Source of the DNA: Melanocharis versteri
Lineage: Eukaryota > Chordata > Aves > Passeriformes > Melanocharitidae
DNA length: 64,000 bases
Assembly (NCBI GenBank): GCA_013397845.1
Contig: VZTG01001876.1
Span: 846,895-910,894 of the forward strand
Direction: 5' to 3'
Under the pieces are notes generated by a model. The model saw only the letters and a program-made list of their open reading frames with translations. It was not told where the DNA came from and did no database searches. This document shows, in pieces, positions 25,406 to 34,338 of the stretch (positions are counted from its first letter, which is position 1; each line of letters opens with the position of its first letter). The translations under genes were made by a program, and so were the position numbers.

Positions 25406-26025
25406 CCTGAAAACTGGATTCTTAAAGTGGAAACCAGATTATGACAGTGCAGCTACTGAATATGGGAAGGCAGGTATGTGTGGCTGTAAATATGGCCATA
25501 TGGTTTCAAAGTATTCACTAAGCTCAGTCCCTGATAATGTTTTACATATTTTTATTACATTGCTGTGTAAGTAAAACCGTTGTGAAGACTAAATGTAAGA
25601 TGAAACAACAAAAAATCCTCTTGGTAGCACTGTAAAATAAATTTCAGGTTGTACTTCGAGATCTAGAACAGTTTCCAAAACCAATTTTTTTTTCAAGCTT
25701 ACAACTTCTATTTTTTATATTGCTATATGTGACAAAAATAAAGCTTTCTTTCCTTCTTTCACTTGTCCACCCCCAAATCCTGTGACTTTATCTACAAAAC
25801 AACAGACATTCAAGCTGGTTTTAAATTTTTGCATTATCATCATCTTATGAAATATGTCCTGTCAAAGACTCTCAGTAAGGTGAGGTGCTGCCAGATTGGT
25901 TTTTTTTTTCTTTTTCAGGCACAGTAAGGTCTCATCCCTCCCTTTTTCCATTGCCAAGTGACACGCTAAATATAAAATCCTTACTAGTTGATTTCTTTTT
26001 GTTCTTAAACATTTTCTTCTTTCTC
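25042..26025. repeat. 984-bp block A, first copy of an N-flanked duplication
   Basis: This block and 26935-27918 align end to end at a constant offset of 1893 bp with no net length difference. They are almost identical; one visible difference is CAGTTGTCG against CAGGTGTCG near the left end. It includes one copy of NAPG exon 2. It ends exactly at the N at 26026. It is best explained as the overlapping end of one contig that was not merged with the next. Confidence 0.9.
25406..25473 (+). CDS. NAPG: NAPG exon 2, first of two copies in the assembly
   Basis: This 68-nt exon has an acceptor TTGTGTTTTAG and a donor GTATGTG. It encodes LKTGFLKWKPDYDSAATEYG plus KA, part of the first helices of gamma-SNAP. 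It starts with the last base of a split codon and ends with one base of the next. The copy at 27299-27366 is the same. Splicing both copies into one mRNA would break the frame (68 is not a multiple of three), so only one can be real. Confidence 0.85.
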
Positions 26026-26026
26026 N
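26026..26026. other. Single-N scaffold join inside NAPG
   Basis: The N separates block A (copy of 26935-27918) from block B' (copy of 28714-29631). Confidence 0.9.
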
Positions 26027-26933
26027 CTTTTTAAAAGACTGTTCCTGTGTGCTCTGAGTGGGAAAACTAAAGAACTCTTGGTTAGGAAATCAGTGTTGTC
26101 CCCAATAACAGCTGACAGGTGCCTGAGATATCTAGGTACTGTTTCAGAAATTTAATTGTTTTTTAATTACCTACTAATGCATAGTATAAACTAAAGGAAG
26201 CTCTGACATTATTACAGTACTTGTATTACTATTTAATAAGCAGGAATATATTTTAAATAATGTGATTTCTACAACTTTATATGCAGCTATACATTGTATT
26301 CTGTCCTTAGAATTATTTGTTTTTGACAACTCGCCTGCAGCTGTAGTCTGTTTGATTTGCCTTTATGGGATTCCTTGCTTTGAAATTAGTAGTTGTGTAA
26401 GATTTTGTACATTAATGTTTTTCCTGCATTATATTTTTGTGGCTTTTGTCCTTGACTTTGACAATTTTATGTCCAGTCTCTTTCATGCTGCCAAGTAAGT
26501 ACAGAAGTGCTAAGTAATCTGAAACAGATTTTTTAACATGCGGTACAAGCATGAACTGTTATTTTGATCTCAGTGTAGTAAGTGTTCTGATTCAAGTAAG
26601 TTTGCTGCTTCAAAATTAGTTCAGTGAAACTGTGAGCTAGGAAAGTCTGAAAATCTGCAATGGCCATCTGAAGAAATTACGATTTTGGCATTCTTCAGCA
26701 CCTTTTGATAGCAAATATTTTTTCTTAGATGAACTTACCATAATTTTGAAATTCCACACTGTTGAGCTTATAAAGAAATTTTTAATTAGAGTACTTCAGA
26801 GATGACAATAATCCAAATATTGCCTGGGGATCAGGTTAGAATAGATTTTTACTGGGCAGTGTGGTTGAATTTGTGGAAGATAAAGTTACATGTGTGCTGT
26901 GTCATTAAATAAAACACTTGAAACATCCTGAAA
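26027..26933. repeat. 907-bp block B', diverged copy of 28714-29631
   Basis: The whole block corresponds to 28714-29631 and is bounded by Ns on both sides. It lacks 12 bases that the other copy has at about 28984-28995, carries a one-base extra near 26685, and shows scattered substitutions (for example CTCTGAGTG against CTCAGAGTG, TTTAATTACC against TTTCATTACC). That level of difference suits an alternative allele or a poor-quality short contig. It contains a second copy of the NAPG microexon. Confidence 0.88.
26477..26494 (+). CDS. NAPG: NAPG microexon (exon 4), spurious copy
   Basis: The 18-nt microexon occurs here between ATGTCCAG and GTAAGT with one synonymous difference (CTC for CTT leucine). 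It lies before the second copy of exon 2, in the wrong order for the transcript, so it is very likely an assembly copy of the exon at 29176-29193. Confidence 0.75.
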
Positions 26934-26934
26934 N
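26934..26934. other. Single-N scaffold join inside NAPG
   Basis: The N separates block B' from the second copy of block A, which then runs on without interruption through the rest of NAPG. Confidence 0.9.
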
Positions 26935-27918
26935 TTCCTGATGTGTGAACAAAATATATTGTCAGGTGTCGTGGTATTAGAAGTCTGGAGATATCATGTT
27001 GATGTAGGAGGAAGTATTTTTCTTCTGCTGACTTCTTACTGCTGAGAAGATGGACTTGGGAAGACTCTCTGGGAACAGTAGAAGCATGTTAGGGTGAGGG
27101 TTATAACTGTGGGAGATAATTGCAGTGCTTTATGCAATTCTTAACAGTGCTGGCATTTGTTTTTACAGCAGTGATGCCACTATAGTATTGGCATATAGGT
27201 AATTGCTCATTTCCAGGGCTATTCCAAAGTTTTAAATGTATCTGAAGTGCCTCGAAGGTAAAACATAAAATCTTTACTAATGGTTTCTTGTGTTTTAGCC
27301 TGAAAACTGGATTCTTAAAGTGGAAACCAGATTATGACAGTGCAGCTACTGAATATGGGAAGGCAGGTATGTGTGGCTGTAAATATGGCCATATGGTTTC
27401 AAAGTATTCACTAAGCTCAGTCCCTGATAATGTTTTACATATTTTTATTACATTGCTGTGTAAGTAAAACCGTTGTGAAGACTAAATGTAAGATGAAACA
27501 ACAAAAAATCCTCTTGGTAGCACTGTAAAATAAATTTCAGGTTGTACTTCGAGATCTAGAACAGTTTCCAAAACCAATTTTTTTTTCAAGCTTACAACTT
27601 CTATTTTTTATATTGCTATATGTGACAAAAATAAAGCTTTCTTTCCTTCTTTCACTTGTCCACCCCCAAATCCTGTGACTTTATCTACAAAACAACAGAC
27701 ATTCAAGCTGGTTTTAAATTTTTGCATTATCATCATCTTATGAAATATGTCCTGTCAAAGACTCTCAGTAAGGTGAGGTGCTGCCAGATTGGTTTTTTTT
27801 TTCTTTTTCAGGCACAGTAAGGTCTCATCCCTCCCTTTTTCCATTGCCAAGTGACACGCTAAATATAAAATCCTTACTAGTTGATTTCTTTTTGTTCTTA
27901 AACATTTTCTTCTTTCTC
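26935..27918. repeat. 984-bp block A', second copy of the N-flanked duplication
   Basis: This is the second copy of 25042-26025. It begins exactly after an N and continues into unique sequence at 27919, so this copy is the start of the contig that carries the rest of NAPG. Confidence 0.9.
27299..27366 (+). CDS. NAPG: NAPG exon 2 (copy continuous with the rest of the gene)
   Basis: A 68-nt exon between TGTGTTTTAG and GTATGTG, identical in its coding sequence to 25406-25473. It lies on the same uninterrupted stretch as exons 3-12, so it is the copy to use in a gene model. Confidence 0.9.
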
Positions 27919-30900
27919 GTAGTAGTAATTCGTCATGGTCTTTTGGCTTCTTACTCTAGGCATTCCTACTCATTCACCTAAGACTGAATAAAAAAATACA
28001 AACTTGGAAGAACAACTGGAGCATTTATAAACTGAAATTTATTTTAAATTCTACTTTAATATTTTATCAGTTAAACGAGATAGAAATACGTATTTGTACC
28101 CTGAAATGGTTGTGCTGATGAAGTTATGGGTATGCTTTGTTGGTGGCACATTTCTGACTTTGTATAACTCCTAATGATTCAAATTATATAAATATGCATT
28201 CCTGCATTTCTGTAATGATAATACAGCATAAGTGACTCTCAAAGTCCAGCTAAACACACTGAATCCCAGTACGATACTGTGGCGGTATGGAAGTGGTGTT
28301 GATAATAAATGTCTTTAATGGTAACTAAGTAACTAATGAAACAAGGAGAACTGTCTGGGATTTTTGGGAAGACCTTGGTAAACTGTAACCATTCATTTAA
28401 AGAGCCTGTTTGCATCTTTAGGTAGCTAAACTCTTGAGCAGCAGTGGTAAAAAGAAGACAATGTCAAGTTGTGACTAAAATCCTTATTTGCTTTCTTGCA
28501 GCTGTTGCTTTTAAGAATGCCAAGCAGTATGACCAGGCGAGGGAAGCCTGCTTACGGGAAGCTGAGGCACATGAAAACAATAAAGCGTATCTTTTCATTG
28601 ATTGAGATTCTTTCTTTCCAAGAAGCTGACTAGTTGGTGCTTAGATTGGAGTAATGGGGGTTGGTAGCAGGTTATTTAATATATTTACATATTTTGTCAG
28701 TATAACAGAATTGCTTTTTAAAAGACTGTTCCTGTGTGCTCAGAGTGGGAAAACTAAAGAACTCTTGGTTAGGAAATCAGTGTTGTCCCCAATAACAGCT
28801 GACAGGTGCCTGAGATATCTAGGTACTGTTTCAGAAATTTAATTGTTTTTTCATTACCTACTAATGCATAGTATAAACTAAATGAAGCTCTGACATTATT
28901 ACAGTACTTGTATTACTATTTAATAAGCAGGAATATATTTTAAATAATGTGATTTCTACAACTTTATATGCAGCTATACATTGGTATGTTGCATTTATTC
29001 TGTCCTTAGAATTATTTGTTTTTGACAACTCGCCTGCAGCTGTAGTCTGTTTGATTTGCCTTTATGGGATTCCTTGCTTTGAAATTAGTAGTTGTGTAAG
29101 ATTTTGTACATTAATGTTTTTCCTGCATTATATTTTTGTGGCTTTTGTCCTTGACTTTGACAACTTTATGTCCAGTCTTTTTCATGCTGCCAAGTAAGTA
29201 CAGAAGTGCTAAGTAATCTGAAACAGATTTTTTAACATGCGGTACAAGCATGAACTGTTATTTTGATCTCAGTGTAGTAAGTGTTCTGATTCAAGTAAGT
29301 TTGCTGCTTCAAAATTAGTTCAGTGAAAGTGTGAGCTAGAAAAATCTGAAAACCTGCAATGGCCACCTGAAGAAATTATGATTTTGCGTTCTTCAGCACC
29401 TTTTCGTAGCAAATACTTTTTCTTAGATGAACTTCTCGTAATTTTGAAATTCTACACTGTTGAGCTTATAAAGAAATTTTTAATTAGAGTACTTCAGAGA
29501 TGACAGTAATCCAAATATTGCCCGGGGATCAGGTTAGAATAGATTTTTACTGGGCAGTGTGGTTGAATTTGTGGAAGATAAAGTTACATGTGTGCTGTGT
29601 CATTAAATAAAACACTTGAAACATCCTGAAAGCATTAAATATTAACAGTGAAGATGTTAGATAGTCAATGCACATAAACTTTTGCTTTATAACTACAGCT
29701 TGCTGTAATACACTATCTCTAAGCAAATTGCAATTTTTTTTTTCTCTGCAGAGCTTATGAACAAGCTGGCATGATGCTAAAGGTATTGTCATTTACTAGT
29801 TTTTATTTTTAAGTTCTATTTTATAGTGACAAATATTGTGCACTGGGTCATTTGACAAATATATGTAGGCAAATTGCATATTCTAGTGACTTTTTTTTGT
29901 TGACTCATAGTCCCCACCTATACCTTCAGTAGATTAGGAAAGCAACATTTGTATTTGGGGGGAAAAATTTGGACCTCAATTTCCTTCTGTAGAAGGAAAG
30001 AAGAGTGCCTCATGTTAGAGGGTAACAGAAGAGTCTAAACTACCACAAATTCACGACTTGCACAAAAGTTTAATACTTAAAAGTGAATTTTACAGAGTGG
30101 GTGGTCAACTTTCAGTAGCTCTACAAGTTTGTAAATAAAAATTTTGATCTTAATAAATATGGTGTTGCAATTTGCTTTGATTTATGTCCTTGCACATAAG
30201 CTCCTTTCCTGACAAGAGTGTTCCTGTGACTGTTGCATTGCAGGAGATGCAGAGGCTCCCTGAAGCAGTTCAGCTGATCGAGAAAGCCAGTATGATGTAC
30301 CTGGAGAATGGGACACCAGACACGGCAGCCATTGCACTGGAACGGGCTGGAAAGTGAGTCTGACTTATTGGTGGCTAGAATCTGTGCAGGGCATGGGTAT
30401 GTCTGTGGTTTTCTTTCATGTCTTTTTGATGCTTTCAGGTAAAAAGTACTTTCCTTTCATCTGAAGAGAAAGTATTGATGTTTATTACAGGTTAATAGAA
30501 AATGTGAGTCCAGAGAAGGCTGTGCAGCTCTATCAGCAAGCAGCATCGGTGTTTGAAGTAAGTGGGGGATTTTTGTGGGTGTTTTTGGTTTGTTGAGCTT
30601 TTTTCTTTCAGCTGTAAAATAAAGAAAAAGCCTAAGATTAGGTTCTAAATTTTGTTTTTTTCATTTTACATTGGTGGCTGAGTAATGAAGCTGAAGGCTT
30701 CTCATGCTGTAGAGAAGGAGATGACAAAAGTTAGGAGTCAGTTTGCTTTGCCTTTTTCTCAGTTTAGGACTCGACAGAATCTGAATTTTGTAGATTGAGA
30801 TTTTGCCTCTTGTTGGGCAGCACAGAAGGTAGAGGACATGTCTGCTGTTGAGTAGTGGAACCCAAAATAACTTGAAATCCCTGAAGGCACAGAAGAAAAG

Positions 30901-33900
30901 ATTTTGCTTGGTGCTCTACCCATTCCATGAGCCAATGATTTGCCTTTTTGCAAGTGGCTTTGATGTACTTCTCTATTGTCAGCTGTCACGTGTTTCCAGA
31001 TTAGCAAATTGGCATTGACATTCCTCTGCTGAGCAGATCCGTACAGGAGCTGGCCGTGGAACTTGGAGCACCAATACACTTCATGTTTCCCTTGAGTGTG
31101 TGAACTGCTGATCTAATAACTAACAGTTGTTCTGAGTTACAGGTGACACACTTAGATTAAGGTCTAGTGGTCTTAATTCTGTGCAATTGAAACAAGAATG
31201 TATGAATTCTTTTTTTTCTTCTCTAGAATGAAGAACGTTTACGGCAGGCATTAGAAATGCTAGGGAAGGCATCAAGACTTCTGGTCAGAGGACGCAGGTA
31301 TAGCTTTATCCCTTTTTGTTCTTTTAATGTAATTGAATCTTAAAATGTAATTCTGATTGTGGTTTTTTGTCTTGGTGTTGTTTGGTTTATGTACTATTAA
31401 TTCTTATTTGAGACACGCTTCAAACTAAGATCCAGTTGCTGTGGGATATGCCATGTTCATCCAGGAACCACCTGGTTTGCGTTCTGGGATGGGAAAATGT
31501 GAGCTGAAAGACTTTTGCTCTGTGTTTGTTGAAAACACGTACACCAGTTTTCATTAATTCTTAAACTACTTCAGGATTTTTTAAAAATTGTTTTCCCAAC
31601 GTTAATATGTAGAAAGTACTTGAAAGTCTTCTATAGCTGTGGGATATAAAACAGAGGAATTAGGACTAACCTGAGGAAAGAAATCTGTAGCAGTCTGATT
31701 CTGGACTTCTTAAAGAAGAGTGAATCTTGAAGTCTCAGTGAGACAAGTTTAATTGTAAATTGCTTGCACCAAACTTGACCTTCAGTTCATCTTAGACTTG
31801 CTTCACTGAAACATTTAGGTCCTTTAAGAACTATATTGCTAGTTGGATATCAGACTTACTGATAGCTTATAGTAACCTCAGGACATACAGAAATGTGTTA
31901 GTGTATGTAACAAAACTTTCATCTTGTGCAATGTTACAAAAACCAAGGTTTCTCTGAATAAGTACCAGAGATGTTCTTAGCACATACACAAAAAGAGTTG
32001 CTGACTATATAGTTACCTACTCTGTTATTCAGATCTGCTGCTGATTTTTAGTTGTGTTGCTTTTTATTCCAGTAGACTTGCCACTGTATTCGTTAAACAC
32101 TTTGTAATTAGCCTTGAGTTCATTGTGCTGTATTCCTGGCATTGATACTCCTGTTTTTTTGGTTTTTAGATTAGATGAGGCTGCATTGTCTCTTCAAAAG
32201 GAAAAAAGTATTTATAAGGAAATTGAAAACTACCCGACTTGCTATAAGGTAAATTCTAAGAGACAACTTCTGATAATACATTTCAATTTTTTTATTTTTG
32301 TAGTTAGTGACAGCTGACATCTGACAGATGATGGGTACCTCTTGATTAAGGGATAAGTTTCTTGCTAAATGATGAGAGTTTGTGGTAGTGGTGTTCCCCC
32401 AAACTTAAGCTGTGCTTTTATAATTTTTAAGATGAGATGCTGTTATCTATAGGAGCTGTCAAAACCAAACAACACATGAAAAATAAAGATGTTATCAAAA
32501 ATAACAAACTACAAAAACTGTTACTTGGGACAACAGATCATTAAAATGTTATAGGAGATAACCTATTTCATACCGGCTGAGGAGATGGCTCTCTACTTTT
32601 TCACTAGATTGTTCTGCCTCACTTGTGTCAGTATCTTAGGATGATTATGGGTTGTAATGACCTTTCTCATACTAGATACTAACAGTCTACTATTTTTCTC
32701 ATATTTTATTGTTAATTTCTAAAGAATCATTTGGCTTACTTTTTTTGTTGTTTTTGTTTAGAAAACTATTGCTCAAGTCTTAGTTCATCTTCATAGAAAT
32801 GATTATGTTGCTGCAGAAAGATGTGTGAGGGAAAGCTACAGGTAAGTCTACTTTGTGTCCTATAATTTTAAACTGAATGTTTCACTAGTGTAGATCTACC
32901 TTGCTTGACATTGTTCTTTCATAAATTTTTAACTTGCACTTCTGAGTCAGGAAAAAGAAATTAAAAATCTAATATTCTTGTTTTGTCTTGACTGTGATTG
33001 TGGTCTTATTTGCAGTGTGCAAACTAATATTACTTAAAGTTTAATTTTTATGGATATGATTCGTGTACCTGAAGAAATCAACTCTTAATTTCCTTTAGTA
33101 TACCAGGATTTAATGGAAGTGAAGACTGTGCAGCACTAGAGCAACTTTTAGAAGGGTATGATCAGCAAGATCAGGATCAAGTTTCTGAAGTCTGTAATTC
33201 TCCACTCTTCAAATACATGGATAATGATGTAAGTAGGCAGATCCTGTGATTGGGGTTTTTTTTCAGGTTAAGAGGGTAGGGTTTTTTTCCTAGTAGAGGG
33301 AAATAAGAAGAGCACAGTCCCTGTATTTATTGTGACTTGCTGTCATGCTGCCCTGGGGCTGTGAGCTTCCTGCATTCTTTTACTTTGCCTGCCAGTGATG
33401 GTGCTGCCTGCCTTTCAGATGGTGTGAAGGATTAGGTGAAAGAACAGCTTGTTAAGGATTTGCTGAATTTGTTTAGTGAATTGACAAAAATTCAGTTCTC
33501 TTTTGCTTGCTTCCTTAAGGGCCAGAACAGTTTGCTGCTTCTGCTTTTTCTCAGAAATACCATGCAGCAGATGAATGTGCATAAACATGAACAGAGCATG
33601 ATGCCTACAGGACGGCATCACTGAATGCTTATTCTTAGCAAGGCACTGATTCAGGAAAGATTTCGAATTTGGAGCAAGTAGTTGTGTCTCTTTCTCCACC
33701 ATTTTTTATGTAATTGAATTTTTAAATTGCAGGAAGTATAAGATAGGAAAGGTGTGAAGTAATGGAAACATCCATCCCTGCCAAACCTTGTAGAAGTATT
33801 GACTAATTTTACTTCGTCAAATAGTAAAAATTAAGTTACTAGTCTTGCTGAACAACACTTCTAAGACTTTTTATATGATCTAATACTAGATAGTGTATGA

Positions 33901-34338
33901 AGAGCTGCATACTGGAATTATTTCTTTTCTACATAAAGCTTGAACCAGAGAAGCTATGTGGATAATTTATTTGATAATAAGCAGCATCAATACAGTTCTC
34001 GTATCCCATTCTCAGAGTATTTGAGAGAAAGAAAAATGAACCAATGTTTTGTTTATTCCAAGCTGGAAAAATAACACCCTGAGAGCATCATCACTCTGTT
34101 TCTGTACTGAATGTTGCCTGATTGTTTATTGTGAGCATCAGTCAGTTCTATGATAGTACAGAAATGAAACTTGCTTTGTTATTGTCAGTATGCCAAGCTT
34201 GGTCTTACCTTGGTGGTCCCAGGAGGTGGAATCAAGAAGAAATCGCCAAACGCTGCCCAAGACAAAGCCAGAGGACCAGCTGCAGTGGGCTCTCATGCTG
34301 ACGAGGAAGAGGATGAATATTCTGGTGGACTATGCTAG
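27299..34338 (+). CDS. NAPG: NAPG, gamma-soluble NSF attachment protein (gamma-SNAP), first exon missing
   Basis: Gamma-SNAP is a cytosolic, peripheral membrane adaptor that links the ATPase NSF to SNARE complexes for their disassembly after membrane fusion. Eleven coding exons join in consistent phases: 27299-27366, 28502-28586, 29176-29193, 29752-29782, 30244-30353, 30491-30557, 31227-31297, 32170-32248, 32762-32841, 33099-33228 and 34189-34338. All introns have GT-AG ends. Together they encode 295 residues, nearly the full family length (about 312 in mammals). Recognisable stretches include MYLENGTPDTAAIALERAGK in the TPR-like helical array, HRNDYVAAERCVRESYSIPG, and an acidic tail with DEEEDEYSGGLC at the C terminus. 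The roughly 19 N-terminal residues are absent, probably in the gap at 23319 or 23486. No internal stop is present. A false duplication affects the exon 2 and exon 4 regions. Confidence 0.96.
28502..28586 (+). CDS. NAPG: NAPG exon 3
   Basis: An 85-nt exon after CTTTCTTGCAG, ending before GTATCT. It encodes VAFKNAKQYDQAREACLREA followed by EAHENNK and two bases of an alanine codon completed by the microexon. This is a helical-repeat segment of gamma-SNAP. The donor is a weaker match to consensus than those of the other exons. Confidence 0.92.
28714..29631. repeat. 918-bp block B, authentic copy of block B'
   Basis: This block spans most of NAPG intron 3, the microexon and part of intron 4. It sits in unbroken sequence and matches 26027-26933 apart from a 12-bp indel, a 1-bp indel and scattered substitutions. 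Being continuous with unique flanks, it is the true copy. Confidence 0.88.
29176..29193 (+). CDS. NAPG: NAPG exon 4, 18-nt microexon
   Basis: Eighteen bases between the acceptor TTTATGTCCAG and the donor GTAAGT complete the alanine codon of exon 3, add LFHAA and start the lysine codon completed by exon 5. Without it the conserved LFHAAK segment of gamma-SNAP would be missing. The length is a multiple of three, so skipping would remove six residues without a frameshift. Confidence 0.92.
29752..29782 (+). CDS. NAPG: NAPG exon 5
   Basis: A very short 31-nt exon after a T-rich tract and TCTCTGCAG, before GTATTG. It encodes the end of a lysine codon and AYEQAGMMLK, ending in phase 0. Identification rests on exact reading-frame continuity with exons 4 and 6 and on the conserved gamma-SNAP order. 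Confidence 0.93.
30244..30353 (+). CDS. NAPG: NAPG exon 6
   Basis: A 110-nt exon after GTTGCATTGCAG and before GTGAGT. It encodes EMQRLPEAVQLIEKASMMYL and the following ENGTPDTAAIALERAG helix pair, among the best conserved parts of the protein. Confidence 0.96.
30491..30557 (+). CDS. NAPG: NAPG exon 7
   Basis: A 67-nt exon after TTTATTACAG and before GTAAGTG. It encodes LIENVSPEKAVQLYQQAASV and FE, completing the lysine codon split with exon 6 and ending in phase 0. Confidence 0.96.
31227..31297 (+). CDS. NAPG: NAPG exon 8
   Basis: A 71-nt exon after TTTCTTCTCTAG and before GTATAG. It encodes NEERLRQALEMLGKASRLLV and RGR, ending with two bases of an arginine codon. Confidence 0.96.
32170..32248 (+). 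CDS. NAPG: NAPG exon 9
   Basis: A 79-nt exon after GGTTTTTAG and before GTAAAT. It encodes LDEAALSLQKEKSIYKEIEN and YPTCYK, a highly conserved gamma-SNAP stretch. Confidence 0.96.
32762..32841 (+). CDS. NAPG: NAPG exon 10
   Basis: An 80-nt exon after a TTTTTTGTTG tract and GTTTAG, before GTAAGT. It encodes KTIAQVLVHLHRNDYVAAER and CVRESY, ending with two bases of a serine codon. Confidence 0.96.
33099..33228 (+). CDS. NAPG: NAPG exon 11
   Basis: A 130-nt exon after TTCCTTTAG and before GTAAGT. It encodes IPGFNGSEDCAALEQLLEGY, the charged DQQDQDQVSEVCNSP linker and LFKYMDND, ending in phase 0. Confidence 0.96.
34189..34338 (+). CDS. NAPG: NAPG exon 12, C terminus and stop
   Basis: After TTATTGTCAG the exon encodes YAKLGLTLVVPGGGIKKKSP, a variable alanine- and glycine-containing linker, and the acidic end ADEEEDEYSGGLC, followed by TAG at 34336-34338. 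The linker is about two residues longer than I recall in the mammalian protein. The 3' UTR continues in the same exon. Confidence 0.96.
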   Translation, partial: YAKLGLTLVVPGGGIKKKSPNAAQDKARGPAAVGSHADEEEDEYSGGLC

